DNA of 64,000 nt from Pseudomonas peradeniyensis (GTDB lineage Bacteria > Pseudomonadota > Gammaproteobacteria > Pseudomonadales > Pseudomonadaceae). A program made the position numbers and the translations under genes. Where the stretch lies: positions 1-64,000 of the forward strand of contig NZ_JABWRJ020000001.1 in NCBI RefSeq assembly GCF_014268935.2, written 5' to 3'. How positions within the stretch are numbered: position 1 is the stretch's first letter; the number at the start of each line of letters is the position of its first letter. Under the pieces are notes generated by a model. It worked only from the letters and a program-made list of their open reading frames with translations. It was not told the DNA's origin and searched no databases. Shown in pieces: positions 20,401 to 28,607 of the stretch.

Positions 20401-23400
20401 AGCTCCAGGTTCTCGAAGGCCTTGCCATCGACAGCGGCATCGGTGATGCCAACGGTCAAGGTATCGCCGTCCTTGAAGACGTCATCGCCTTGGGCTTTCG
20501 CCTTGTACTCGGCCTCGGTCTGACCGGCCGGAATAACGACTTTGTCGCCGTTCGACAGGGTCACGGTCAGGTCGTGGTCCAGCTTCTGGCTGACCTTGAC
20601 GGTGAAGGCCGGCTGCTGGTCTTCGGTGACATCGCCTTTGCCGACGATGGTAACGGTGACTTTGTCGCCCTGGTTGTCGGTGCCTGGGGTACCAGTGCCC
20701 GGCTCGTCGGTCACAGTCGTGGTGATCGTGTTGTCGCCGAGGGTCAGCTTCTCGAAGTTGTCCCCGCCGGTGACGCTTTCGATCTTGTTGACGATCGAAG
20801 GCTGGCCGCCGACGAACACGTCGTCCGCAGCAGTGATGGTAAAGGTACCGCTGGCACTGCCGGCCGGAATGGTGACCTTGGTGCCGTCGGTCAGGGTGAA
20901 GGTCAGGCCGTTATGGCCGTTGACCGGCAGACCCTGGGCGTTGGTCAGGGTGACGGTGTAAGTGATCTGGCCGCCTTCGGACACGGTGGTCTTGTCGGCA
21001 GTGAGGGTCGCGACGACCTCACTGACGGTGTCGGTGATCTGCACGGTGGCGTTGCCGCCCAGTTCCAGATTCTCGAAGGTCTTGCCGTCAACGACTGCAT
21101 CAGTGATGCCGACGGTCAGCGAGCTGCCATCCTTGAAGACGTCATCGCCCTGGGCATCCGCCTTGTACTCGACCTGGGTCTGGCCAGCCGGAATCACCAC
21201 CTTGGCGCCGTTGCTCAGGGTGACGGTCAGGTCCTGGTCCAGCTTCTGGTTGACCTTGACGGTAAAGGACGGCTGCAGGTCCTCGGTGACATCGCCGTTG
21301 CTGACGATGGTGACGGACACCTTGTTGCCGGTATCCGGATCATCAGTGACGGTGGTGGTGAGCGTTTCCTTGCCGAGCGTCAGCTTCTCGAAGTTGTCCG
21401 CGCCGCTGACACCTTCAAGCTTGTTCACGATCGAGGGCTGGCCGCCGACGAATACGTCGCTCGGGGCGGTGATGGTGAAGGTACCGCTGGCGCTGCCGGC
21501 CGGAACGGTGACCTTGGTGCCGTCGGTCAGGGTGAAGGTCAGGCCATTGTGGCCATTGACCGGCAGACCCTGGGCGTTGGTCAGGGTCACGGTGTAGGTG
21601 ATCTGGCCGCCTTCGGTGACGGTGGTCTTGTCGGCGGTGAGAGTCGCAACCACCTCGCTGACGGTGTCGGTGATCTGGACGGAGGCATTGCCACCCAGTT
21701 CCAGATTTTCGAAGGCCTTGCCATCGACAGCGGCATCGGTGATGCCAACGGTCAAGGTATCGCCGTCCTTGAAGACGTCATCGCCTTGGGCTTTCGCCTT
21801 GTACTCGGCCTCGGTCTGACCGGCCGGAATAACGACTTTGTCGCCGTTCGACAGGGTCACGGTCAGGTCGTGGTCCAGCTTCTGGCTGACCTTGACGGTG
21901 AAGGCCGGCTGCTGGTCTTCGGTGACATCGCCCTTGCCAACGATGGTGACGGTGACCTTGTCACCCTGGTTGTCGGTACCTGGCGTGCCAGTGCCCGGCT
22001 CGTCGGTCACGGTCGTGGTGATCGTGTTGTCGCCGAGGGTCAGCTTCTCGAAGTTGTCGCCACCGGTAACCGACTCGATCTTGTTGACGATGCTCGGCTG
22101 GCCTCCGACGAATACGTCGTCAGGGGCGGTGATGGTGAAGGTACCGCTGGCGCTACCGGCCGGGATGGTGACCTTGGTGCCGTCGGTGAGGGTGAAGGTC
22201 AGGCCGTTGTGGCCGGTGACCGACAGGCCTTGGGCGTTGGTCAGGGTCACGGTGTAGGTGATCTGGCCGCCTTCGGTGACGGTGGTCTTGTCGGCGGTGA
22301 GAGTCGCAACCACCTCGCTGACGGTGTCGGTGATCTGGACGGAGGCATTGCCACCCAGTTCCAGATTTTCGAAGGCCTTACCGTCAACGGCGGCATCGGT
22401 GATGCCGACGGTCAGGGTGTCGCCGTCCTTGAAGACGTCATCGCCTTGGGCTTTCGCTTTGTATTCGGCTTCGGTCTGGCCGGCTGGGATGATCACCTTG
22501 TCACCGTTGGACAGGGTGACGGTCAGGTCGTGGTCCAGTTTCTGGCTGACCTTGACGGTGAAGGCCGGTTGCTGGTCTTCGGTGACATCGCCCTTGCCGA
22601 CGATGGTGACGGTGACCTTGTCACCCTGGTTGTCGGTACCTGGTGTGCCAGTGCCCGGCTCGTCGGTCACGGCTGTGGTGATCGTGTTGTCGCCGAGGGT
22701 CAGCTTCTCGAAGTTGTCTGCCCCGCTGACGCCTTCGATCTTGTTGACGATCGAAGGCTGGCCGCCGACGAATACATCGTCAGGGGCGGTGATGGTAAAG
22801 GTACCGCTGGCGCTACCGGCAGGAATGGTGACCTTGGTGCCATCGGTCAGGGTGAAGGTCAGGCCATTGTGGCCGTTGACCGGCAGACCCTGGGCGTTGG
22901 TCAGGGTCACGGTATAGGTGATCTGGCCGCCTTCGGTGACGGTGGTCTTGTCGGCGGTCAGGGTTGCGACCACTTCACTGACGGTATCGGTGATCTGGAC
23001 CGAAGCGTTGCCGCCCAGCTCCAGATTCTCGAAGGCCTTGCCATCAACGGCGGCATCGGTGATGCCGACGGTCAGGGTATCGCCGTCTTTGAAGACGTCA
23101 TCGCCTTGGGCCTTGGCTTTGTACTCGGCTTCGGTCTGACCGGCTGGAATGACGACTTTGTCGCCGTTCGACAGGGTCACGGTCAGGTCATGGTCGAGCT
23201 TCTGGCTGACCTTGACGGTGAAGGCTGGCTGTTGGTCTTCGGTGACATCGCCTTTGCCGACGATGGTAACGGTGACTTTGTCGCCTTGGTTGTCGGTACC
23301 TGGCGTGCCAGTGCCCGGCTCATCGGTCACGGTCGTAGTGATCGTGTTGTCGCCGAGGGTCAGCTTCTCGAAGTTATCGCCACCGGCAACCGATTCAATC

Positions 23401-26400
23401 TTGTTGACGATCGAAGGCTGGCCACCCACGAACACATCGTCCGGTGCGGTAATGGTGAAGGTACCGCTGGCACTGCCGGCTGGAATGGTGACCTTGGTGC
23501 CGTCGGTCAAGGTGAAGGTCAGGCCATTGTGGCCAGTGACCGACAGGCCTTGGGCGTTGGTCAAGGTCACGGTGTAGGTGATCTGACCGCCTTCGGACAC
23601 AGTGGTCTTGTCTGCGGTGAGAGTCGCAACCACCTCGCTGACGGTGTCGGTGATCTGGACGGAGGCATTGCCACCCAGTTCCAGATTTTCGAAGGCCTTA
23701 CCGTCAACGGCGGCATCGGTGATGCCGACGGTCAGGGTGTCGCCGTCCTTGAAGACGTCATCGCCTTGGGCCTTGGCTTTATATTCGGCTTCGGTCTGGC
23801 CGGCTGGAATGACGACTTTGTCGCCGTTCGACAGGGTCACGGTCAGGTCGTGGTCGAGTTTCTGGCTGACCTTGACGGTGAAGGCCGGCTGCTGGTCTTC
23901 GGTGACATCGCCTTTGCCAACGATGGTGACGGTGACCTTGTCGCCCTGGTTGTCAGTACCTGGAGTTCCAGTGCCTGGCTCATCGGTCACGGCCGTGGTG
24001 ATCGTGTTGTCGCCGAGGGTCAGCTTCTCGAAGTTGTCGCCACCGGCAACCGATTCGATCTTGTTGACGATGCTCGGTTGGCCGCCGACGAATACGTCGT
24101 CAGGGGCGGTGATGGTGAAGGTACCGCTGGCGCTACCGGCCGGGATGGTGACCTTGGTGCCGTCGGTGAGGGTGAAGGTCAGGCCGTTGTGGCCGTTGAC
24201 CGGCAGACCTTGGGCGTTGGTCAGGGTCACGGTGTAGGTGATCTGGCCGCCTTCGGTGACGGTAGTCTTGTCGGCAGTGAGGGTCGCAACGACTTCACTG
24301 ACGGTGTCGGTGATCTGGACAGAAGCGTTGCCACCCAGCTCCAGATTTTCGAAGGCCTTGCCGTCAACGGCAGCATCGGTGATGCCGACAGTCAGAGTGT
24401 CACCGTCCTTGAAGACGTCATCACCTTGGGCTTTCGCCTTGTACTCGGCTTCGGTCTGGCCGGCCTGGATCACCACCTTGTCGCCGTTGGACAGGGTGAC
24501 GGTGAGGTCGTGGTCGAGCTTCTGGCTGACCTTTACGGTGAAGGCCGGTTGCTGGTCTTCGGTCACATCACCTTTGCCGACGATGGTGACGGTGACCTTG
24601 TCGCCCTGGTTGTCGGTGCCCGGAGTGCCGGTGCCCGGTTCGTCAGTGACGGAGGTCTTCACTTCGTCCTGATCCAGGGTCAGTTTTTCGAAGTTGTCGG
24701 CGCCGGTCACGCTTTCCAGTTTGTTGGTAATGGTCGGTTGACCACCAACGAACACGTCATCCGGTGCGGTAATGGTGAAGGTGCCACTGGCGCTGCCGGC
24801 TGGAATGGTGACCTTGGTGCCGTCGGTCAAGGTGAAGGTCAGGCCATTGTGGCCGTTGACCGGCAGACCTTGGGCATTGGTCAGGGTCACGGTGTAGGTG
24901 ATCTGGCCACCTTCGGTGACGGTAGTCTTGTCGGCAGTCAGGGTCGCAACGACTTCACTGACGGTGTCGGTGATCTGAACCGAGGCGTTGCCGCCCAGCT
25001 CCAGGTTCTCGAAGGCCTTGCCATCGACAGCGGCATCGGTGATGCCAACGGTCAAGGTATCGCCGTCCTTGAAGACGTCATCGCCTTGGGCTTTCGCCTT
25101 GTACTCGGCCTCGGTCTGACCGGCCGGAATAACGACTTTGTCGCCGTTCGACAGGGTCACGGTCAGGTCGTGGTCCAGCTTCTGGCTGACCTTGACGGTG
25201 AAGGCCGGCTGCTGGTCTTCGGTGACATCGCCTTTGCCGACGATGGTGACGGTGACCTTGTCGCCCTGGTTGTCAGTGCCTGGAGTACCGGTACCCGGCT
25301 CGTCAGTCACGTTTGTGGTGACCGAGTTGTCGCCAAGGGTCAGCTTCTCGAAGTTATCGCCACCGGCAACCGATTCGATCTTGTTGACGATGCTCGGCTG
25401 GCCGCCCACGAACACATCGTCCGGTGCGGTGATGGTGAAAGTGCCGCTGGCGCTGCCGGCTGGGATGGTGACCTTGGTGCCGTCGGTGAGGGTGAAGGTC
25501 AGGCCGTTGTGGCCGTTGACCGGCAGACCTTGGGCGTTGGTCAGGGTGACGGTGTAGGTGATCTGGCCACCTTCGGACACAGTGGTCTTGTCGGCGGTGA
25601 GGGTCGCGACGACTTCACTGACGGTGTCGGTGATCTGCACCGAGGCGTTGCCACCCAGCTCCAGATTTTCGAAGGCCTTGCCGTCGACGGTGGCATCGGT
25701 GATGCCGACGGTCAAGGTATCGCCGTCTTTGAAGACGTCATCGCCTTGAGCTTTGGCTTTGTACTCGGCTTCGGTCTGACCGGCCGGAATAACGACTTTG
25801 TCGCCGTTCGACAGGGTCACGGTCAGGTCATGGTCCAGCTTCTGGCTGACCTTGACGGTGAAGGCTGGCTGTTGGTCTTCGGTGACATCGCCTTTGCCGA
25901 CGATGGTAACGGTGACTTTGTCGCCCTGGTTGTCGGTGCCTGGGGTACCAGTACCCGGTTCATCGGTCACGGTCGTGGTGACGGTGTTGTCGCCGAGGGC
26001 CAGCTTCTCGAAGTTATCGCCACCGGCAACCGACTCGATCTTGTTGACGATGCTCGGCTGGCCACCGACGAACACATCGTCCGGAGCTGTGATGGTGAAG
26101 GTGCCGCTGGCGCTGCCGGCTGGAATGGTGACCTTGGTGCCGTCGGTCAAGGTGAAGGTCAGGCCATTGTGGCCAGTGACCGACAGGCCTTGGGCGTTGG
26201 TCAAGGTCACGGTGTAGGTGATCTGACCGCCTTCGGACACAGTGGTCTTGTCGGCGGTGAGGGTCGCGACCACTTCGCTGACGGTGTCGGTGATCTGCAC
26301 GGTGGCATCGCCACCCAGTTGCAGGTTCTCGAAGGTCTTGCCCGCCACGCTGGCATCGGTCACGCCAAGGGTCACCGAGCTGGCGTCCTTGAACACGTCG

Positions 26401-28607
26401 TCGCCCTGGGCGGGCAGGCTGTAGGTGGCCTGGGTCTGGCCGGCGCTGATGACCACGGTGGCGCCATTGGACAGGGTCACGGTCAGGTCATGATCGAGCT
26501 TCTGGCTGACCGACACGGTGAAGGTCGGCTGTTCGGCCTCGGTGACATTGCCATTGCTGGCGATGCTGACGGTCACCGTGTCGATGCTGTCGCTGATCAC
26601 GGTCTGGGTCGGCGTGGTGTCGGGCTCCAGCTTCTCGAAGTTGCCGCCGGTGGCGCCGGTGATGCTGGTGCTGACCGTGCTGCCATTGACGAACACATCG
26701 TTGGCCGGGGTCTGGAAGTCGACGCTGCCGGTGCTTTCGCCGGCCTTGACGGTGATGGTCTGGCCGTTGGACAGGGTGACGGTGACCGGAGTCTGGGCCG
26801 GGTTGGTCAGGGTCACGGTGTAGGTGATCACGCCGCCTTCGGTCACGCTCGGGGTCGCGGTGAGGGTGGCGGTGGTGGTGTCGATCGAGTCGTTGATCTT
26901 CGTTTCAGCGGGTGCTGGGTTCGGCTCCAGTTTCTCGAAGTTGCCGCCCGTTGCCCCCGTGATCGTGGTGCTGACGGTGCTGCCGTTGTTGTAGACGTCG
27001 TTGGCCGGGGTCTGGAAATCGACGCTGCCGGACGACTTGCCGGCCTCGATGGTGACGGTCTGGCCATTGGACAGGGTGACGGTGACCGGGGTCTGGGCCG
27101 GGTTGGTCAGGGTCACGGTGTAGGTGATCACGCCGCCTTCGGTGACGCTCGGGGTCGCGGTCAGGGTGGCGGTGGTGGTGTCGATCGAGTCGCTGATCAG
27201 CGTCTCGGCTGGCGTCGGGTTCGGCTCCAGTTTCTCGAAGTTGCCACCCGTTGCCCCCGTGATCGTGGTGCTGACGGTGCTGCCGTTGTTGTAGACGTCG
27301 TTGGCCGGGGTCTGGAAGTCGACGCTGCCGGACGACTTGCCGGCCTCGATGGTGACGGTCTGGCCATTGGACAGGGTAACGGTGACCGGGGTCTGGGCCG
27401 GGTTGGTCAGGGTCACGGTATAGGTGATCACGCCGCCTTCGGTCACGCTCGGAGTCGCGGTCAGGGTGGCGGTGGTGGTGTCGATCGAATCGTTGATCTT
27501 CGTTTCAGCTGGTGCTGGGTTCGGCTCCAGTTTCTCGAAGTTGCCGCCTGTTGCCTCCGTAATCGTGGTGCTGACGGTGCTGCCGTTGTTGTAGACGTCG
27601 TTGGCCGGGGTCTGGAAGTCGACGCTGCCGGACGACTTGCCGGCCTCGATGGTGACGGTCTGGCCATTGGACAGGGTGACGGTGACCGGGGTCTGCGCCG
27701 GGTTGTTCAAGGTCACGGTGTAGGTGATCACGCCACCTTCGGTCACGCTCGGGGTCGCGGTGAGCGTGGCGGTGGTGGTGTCGATGGTGTCGGTGACCTG
27801 GGTCACCGCCGGGGTAGTGCTCGGCGTGACGATCAGGCCGTTACCGCCAGTCGTGCCGGTAATGGTCGCGGAGATCTGGCCGCCATCGATGTAGGGCGTG
27901 TCGTTGGCCGGGATGTTGACGTTGACGGTGCCGGTGGTCTGGCCGGCCGGGATCACGATGACGGCGCCGTTGGACAGGGTCACGGTCAGGTTGGTCAGCG
28001 GTGGCTGGCCGACGGTGGCGGTATAGACGATGACGCCACCCGCCTCGGTGATCGTGGGGGTGGCGCTCAGGGTCAGCCCTGTGGTGAGCGGGACGTTGGT
28101 CGTGTTGGTGCTGGCAGCGTTGCCGTCCAGCCCGCCCAGCTCCTCGACCGCCAGGCCGTTGGCGAAGCCTATCGGGCCGGTGGGGAAGCCGATGCTCGGG
28201 TCGACCACTCCGGCGGTCTCCTCGAGCAGGACGAAGCTGTGCCCGCCGCCGACCGAACCGCCGCCTGCCGCGGCAGGTCCCGCCGCAGTGGCTTCCAGCT
28301 CGGTGGTCGGGTCGACACCGGCGGCGATGGCCTGTTGCAGCTCTTCGACCGAGGGCGCGGCTTGCGCGGTGGCCTGGCTCAGGTCGGTGCTGCTGTCGGG
28401 CGCGTCGGCGCTCCACTGTGTGTCGCGGCCGAGGTCGAGCACGCGGCCGTCGGCCAGCTCCAGGGTGACCGCGCCGCCCGCGCCGGTGTCTACCTGTTCG
28501 CCCGCCAGCAGGCGATCGCCTTCGATCAGTACGCGCCGGATGCCTTCTGGGGAAACTGCGATGACTTGGCCAACAATGCTTTTGACGATGGCGACAACAG
28601 TGCTCAT
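11412..28607 (-). CDS. lapA: LapA-type giant RTX adhesin (5731 residues)
   Basis: This cell-surface biofilm adhesin is secreted by a type I system and retained in the outer membrane. Residues 1 to about 107 form the retention module, followed by the LapG site TAAG (107-110; coding 28289-28278). Then come a first Ig-like domain (about 175-275), four 100-residue repeats, eighteen 220-residue repeats, a Calx-beta-like domain (near 14750-14410), a cadherin-like domain (14400-14020), a PA14/lectin-like beta domain (14020-13555), another cadherin-like domain, a von Willebrand A domain with the MIDAS motif DTSGS (near 12970), nine glycine-rich RTX nonapeptides (12170-11730), and a C-terminal secretion signal. 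The start ATG has GGAG eight bases upstream. The length is similar to P. fluorescens LapA and much shorter than P. putida KT2440 LapA. Confidence 0.96.
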   Translation of the reverse strand: MSTVVAIVKSIVGQVIAVSPEGIRRVLIEGDRLLAGEQVDTGAGGAVTLELADGRVLDLGRDTQWSADAPDSSTDLSQATAQAAPSVEELQQAIAAGVDPTTELEATAAGPAAAGGGSVGGGHSFVLLEETAGVVDPSIGFPTGPIGFANGLAVEELGGLDGNAASTNTTNVPLTTGLTLSATPTITEAGGVIVYTATVGQPPLTNLTVTLSNGAVIVIPAGQTTGTVNVNIPANDTPYIDGGQISATITGTTGGNGLIVTPSTTPAVTQVTDTIDTTTATLTATPSVTEGGVITYTVTLNNPAQTPVTVTLSNGQTVTIEAGKSSGSVDFQTPANDVYNNGSTVSTTITEATGGNFEKLEPNPAPAETKINDSIDTTTATLTATPSVTEGGVITYTVTLTNPAQTPVTVTLSNGQTVTIEAGKSSGSVDFQTPANDVYNNGSTVSTTITGATGGNFEKLEPNPTPAETLISDSIDTTTATLTATPSVTEGGVITYTVTLTNPAQTPVTVTLSNGQTVTIEAGKSSGSVDFQTPANDVYNNGSTVSTTITGATGGNFEKLEPNPAPAETKINDSIDTTTATLTATPSVTEGGVITYTVTLTNPAQTPVTVTLSNGQTITVKAGESTGSVDFQTPANDVFVNGSTVSTSITGATGGNFEKLEPDTTPTQTVISDSIDTVTVSIASNGNVTEAEQPTFTVSVSQKLDHDLTVTLSNGATVVISAGQTQATYSLPAQGDDVFKDASSVTLGVTDASVAGKTFENLQLGGDATVQITDTVSEVVATLTADKTTVSEGGQITYTVTLTNAQGLSVTGHNGLTFTLTDGTKVTIPAGSASGTFTITAPDDVFVGGQPSIVNKIESVAGGDNFEKLALGDNTVTTTVTDEPGTGTPGTDNQGDKVTVTIVGKGDVTEDQQPAFTVKVSQKLDHDLTVTLSNGDKVVIPAGQTEAEYKAKAQGDDVFKDGDTLTVGITDATVDGKAFENLELGGNASVQITDTVSEVVATLTADKTTVSEGGQITYTVTLTNAQGLPVNGHNGLTFTLTDGTKVTIPAGSASGTFTITAPDDVFVGGQPSIVNKIESVAGGDNFEKLTLGDNSVTTNVTDEPGTGTPGTDNQGDKVTVTIVGKGDVTEDQQPAFTVKVSQKLDHDLTVTLSNGDKVVIPAGQTEAEYKAKAQGDDVFKDGDTLTVGITDAAVDGKAFENLELGGNASVQITDTVSEVVATLTADKTTVTEGGQITYTVTLTNAQGLPVNGHNGLTFTLTDGTKVTIPAGSASGTFTITAPDDVFVGGQPTITNKLESVTGADNFEKLTLDQDEVKTSVTDEPGTGTPGTDNQGDKVTVTIVGKGDVTEDQQPAFTVKVSQKLDHDLTVTLSNGDKVVIQAGQTEAEYKAKAQGDDVFKDGDTLTVGITDAAVDGKAFENLELGGNASVQITDTVSEVVATLTADKTTVTEGGQITYTVTLTNAQGLPVNGHNGLTFTLTDGTKVTIPAGSASGTFTITAPDDVFVGGQPSIVNKIESVAGGDNFEKLTLGDNTITTAVTDEPGTGTPGTDNQGDKVTVTIVGKGDVTEDQQPAFTVKVSQKLDHDLTVTLSNGDKVVIPAGQTEAEYKAKAQGDDVFKDGDTLTVGITDAAVDGKAFENLELGGNASVQITDTVSEVVATLTADKTTVSEGGQITYTVTLTNAQGLSVTGHNGLTFTLTDGTKVTIPAGSASGTFTITAPDDVFVGGQPSIVNKIESVAGGDNFEKLTLGDNTITTTVTDEPGTGTPGTDNQGDKVTVTIVGKGDVTEDQQPAFTVKVSQKLDHDLTVTLSNGDKVVIPAGQTEAEYKAKAQGDDVFKDGDTLTVGITDAAVDGKAFENLELGGNASVQITDTVSEVVATLTADKTTVTEGGQITYTVTLTNAQGLPVNGHNGLTFTLTDGTKVTIPAGSASGTFTITAPDDVFVGGQPSIVNKIEGVSGADNFEKLTLGDNTITTAVTDEPGTGTPGTDNQGDKVTVTIVGKGDVTEDQQPAFTVKVSQKLDHDLTVTLSNGDKVIIPAGQTEAEYKAKAQGDDVFKDGDTLTVGITDAAVDGKAFENLELGGNASVQITDTVSEVVATLTADKTTVTEGGQITYTVTLTNAQGLSVTGHNGLTFTLTDGTKVTIPAGSASGTFTITAPDDVFVGGQPSIVNKIESVTGGDNFEKLTLGDNTITTTVTDEPGTGTPGTDNQGDKVTVTIVGKGDVTEDQQPAFTVKVSQKLDHDLTVTLSNGDKVVIPAGQTEAEYKAKAQGDDVFKDGDTLTVGITDAAVDGKAFENLELGGNASVQITDTVSEVVATLTADKTTVTEGGQITYTVTLTNAQGLPVNGHNGLTFTLTDGTKVTVPAGSASGTFTITAPSDVFVGGQPSIVNKLEGVSGADNFEKLTLGKETLTTTVTDDPDTGNKVSVTIVSNGDVTEDLQPSFTVKVNQKLDQDLTVTLSNGAKVVIPAGQTQVEYKADAQGDDVFKDGSSLTVGITDAVVDGKTFENLELGGNATVQITDTVSEVVATLTADKTTVSEGGQITYTVTLTNAQGLPVNGHNGLTFTLTDGTKVTIPAGSASGTFTITAADDVFVGGQPSIVNKIESVTGGDNFEKLTLGDNTITTTVTDEPGTGTPGTDNQGDKVTVTIVGKGDVTEDQQPAFTVKVSQKLDHDLTVTLSNGDKVVIPAGQTEAEYKAKAQGDDVFKDGDTLTVGITDAAVDGKAFENLELGGNASVQITDTVSEVVATLTADKTTVTEGGQITYTVTLTNAQGLPVNGHNGLTFTLTDGTKVTIPAGSASGTFTITAPDDVFVGGQPSIVNKIESVAGGDNFEKLTLGDNTVTTTVTDEPGTGTPGTDNQGDKVTVTIVGKGDVTEDQQPAFTVKVSQKLDHDLTVTLSNGDKVVIPAGQTEAEYKAKAQGDDVFKDGDTLTVGITDAAVDGKTFENLELGGNASVQITDTVSEVVATLSADKTTVTEGGQITYTVTLTNAQGLPVNGHNGLTFTLTDGTKVTIPAGSASGTFTITAPDDVFVGGQPSIVNKIEGVSGADNFEKLTLGDNTVTTSVTDEPGTGTPGTDNQGDKVTVTIVGKGDVTEDQQPAFTVKVSQKLDHDLTVTLSNGDKVIIPAGQTEAEYKAKAQGDDVFKDGDTLTVGITDAAVDGKSFENLELGGNASVQITDTVSEVVATLTADKTTVTEGGQITYTVTLTNAQGLPVNGHTGLTFTLTDGTKVTIPAGSASGTFTITAPDDVFVGGQPSIVNKIESVAGGDNFEKLTLGDNTVTTSVTDEPGTGTPGTDNQGDKVSVTIVGNGNVTEDQQPSFTVKVSQKLGQDLTVTLSNGDKVVIPAGQTQVEYKAAAQGDDVFKDGSSLTVGITDAAVTGKTFENLELGGNATVQITDTISEVVATLSADKTTVSEGGQITYTVTLTNAQGLSVTGHNGLTFTLSDGTKVTIPAGSASGTAIITAPDDVFVGGQATISNKITGVTGADNFEKLTLGQNEVQTSVTDEPGTGTPGTDNQGDKVSVTIVGNGNVTEDQQPSFTVKVSQKLGYDLTVTLSNGDKVVIPAGQTQTEYKAAAQGDDVFKDGSSLTVGITDATVPGHTFENLELGGNATVQITDTISEVVATLSADKTTVSEGGQITYTVTLSNAQGLSVTGHNGLTFTLTDGTKVTIPAGSATGTFTINAPDDVFVGGQPTISNKITGVTGADNFEKLTLGQNEVKTTVTDEPGSGTPGTGNQGDKVSVTIVGNGDVNEAQQPSFTVKVSQKLDQDLTVTLSNGAKVIIPAGQTQVEYKAAAQGDDVFKDGSSLTVGVTDATVTGKTFENLELGGNATVQITDTISEVVATLSADKTTVTEGGQVTYTVTLTNAQGLSVTGHNGLTFTLSDGTKVTIPAGSATGTATINAPDDVFVGGQATISNKITGVTGADNFEKLTLGQNEVKTSVTDEPGSGTPGTDNQGDKVSVTIVGNGDVNEAQQPSFTVKVSQKLDQDLTVTLSNGAKVVIPAGQTQVEYKAPVQGDDVFKDGGPLTVGITDASVVGKTFENLELGGSATVQISDTVSEVVATLSADKTTVAEGGQFTYTLTLTNAQGLSVTGHNGLTFTLTDGTKVTIPAGSATGTVTITAKDDVFVGGQPSIVNKIESVTGGGNFEKLTLGNNTLTTTVTDEPGSGTPGTGNQGDKVSVTIVGNGDVNEAQQPSFTVKVSQKLDQDLTVTLSNGAKVIIPAGQTQVEYKAAAQGDDVFKDGSSLTVGVTDATVTGKTFENLELGGSATVQITDTISEVVATLSADKTTVSEGGQITYTVTLTNAQGLSVTGHNGLTFTLTDGTKVTIPAGSATGTFTITAADDVFVGGQPTISNKITGVTGGDNFEKLTLGQNEVKTTVTDEPGSGTPGTGNQGDKVSVTIVSNGNVTEDQQPSFTVKVSQKLAQDLTVTLSNGAKVIIPAGQTQVEYKAAAQGDDVFKDGSSLTVGITDAAVTGKTFENLELGGNATVQITDTISEVVATLSADKTTVSEGGQVTYTVTLTNAQGLSVTGHNGLTFTLTDGTKVSIPAGSASGTFTITAKDDPYVGGQPNIVNKIESVAGGDNFEKLTLGSNTVTTSVTDEPSGQGDLTTVGISGDTSVTEGDTAHYNLTLSNPSKSEVTITLTYSGTATDGQDFTGVVTVKIPAGSSGTTFDIKTIDDKLVEGSENFTVKITGATGGGFENLQVDAGKSSVTTTIIDNDHAPVSTGGAVTGSEDTDYVFKWGDFNVSDADGNTGLSVTISKLPDLGSLKFFNGTSWVDVSLNQNISQADIAAGKLKFVPLANQSGVDGYGGSGVGNKQADYAQIKYKPNDGTNAGSEVTMKVDIAPVADKPDLNIGNNNVNSIGLLKETWNSLTGLGSGGNGITGDALKNVFANSGNASKSETVTGVDTVATVTPGTGSKTSGLIYLEAGKTYSFSGTADDSLQIVVGGKNVASGTWGNSSGAISGSFTPTTSGYYTLEIYNANQSGPGSLDVNIKVGNGAVTDLNSSNIPMYPSVKDLTNAGVTVGDLHGSNNQGYYDGYKLNEGGENGAPVKLVGISTNLTDTDGSESLSVKLSGIPAGSVLADNAGHTITVGKDAVDVTGWNLGSLTIKPPAYYAGQFDVKVSSTSTESVGGSTATSEGTIKVTVYPQSYTTSNLSSDSDNITGTDGNDVVVADVTGLHVVPGQDYNLAFIVDTSGSMGSSGVDAAKKSLESVFKTLAASVKGDQSGTVNILLVDFATQVKSSVAVTLNDAGLQQLLNALNNLRADGGTNYEDAFKTTANWFQNLKDGGNTGSNQTFFITDGKPTYYQANENPNPTLGTSGITLDTFLASINYKPGMAFNDYIDSSRTNYVSIDNAGNLQVQYISGRNWKYGVSGELHAEGNGTYELSSRGGLGYDTNSTTTSNSQDSFKLLSGLSEVEAIGLNNGVNTNDLKPYDTDGKPQTNIDPSKLAEAILGHTEVTQPGNDTVNGGDGNDIIFGDLMVFDGVAGTGVEAIRGYVADKLGVDAGSVDARAMHKYITENYAEFDVSRSNDGADTLLGGNGNDIIFGQGGNDYIDGGKGNDILLGGTGNDTLLGGEGNDILFGGAGNDILIGGKGDDIMTGGSGADTFVWKAGDLGKDVIKDFKASEGDRLDLSDLLQGEKASTIDNFLKITTVNGESTLQVSTEGKLNAAGGLANADVTIKLEGVNWSNTTINSLISGADPTIKIDNSNS
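11730..12170 (-). repeat. RTX calcium-binding nonapeptide repeats of LapA
   Basis: One repeat (GGDGNDIIF) lies near 12140. Eight more in tandem lie at about 11960-11730, of the form GG-x-GND-x-L/I-x. They bind calcium and fold the C-terminus after export. The secretion signal follows directly. Confidence 0.9.
14740..26580 (-). repeat. Eighteen tandem 660-bp (220-residue) LapA repeats
   Basis: The ENLELGG segment recurs at about 15120, 15780, 16440, 17100, 17760, 18420, 19080, 19740, 20400, 21060, 21699, 22359, 23019, 23679, 24339, 24999, 25659 and 26319, giving 18 units. All spacings are about 660 except 21060-21699, which is about 639 because the linker reads DDPDTGNK instead of the longer GTGTPGTDNQGD form. 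Each unit holds two Ig-like beta-sandwiches. Units right of about 19000 (N-terminal side) mostly have SNGDKVV / AEYKAKAQ / DGKAFEN; units left of it have SNGAKV / VEYKAAAQ / TGKTFEN. Confidence 0.93.
26581..27780 (-). repeat. Four tandem 300-bp (100-residue) LapA repeats
   Basis: Four consecutive copies start with TTTATLTATPSVTEGG and end in NFEKLEP. They are bacterial Ig-like units forming the membrane-proximal stalk. The copy nearest the large repeats is the most divergent (for example KAGEST in place of EAGKSS, NDVFVN in place of NDVYNN). Confidence 0.9.

Noticed and set aside
14740..26580. Regularly spaced direct repeats resembling a large repeat array
   Set aside because: The period is 660 bases with no variable spacers; it is coding DNA of LapA, not a CRISPR array or satellite.
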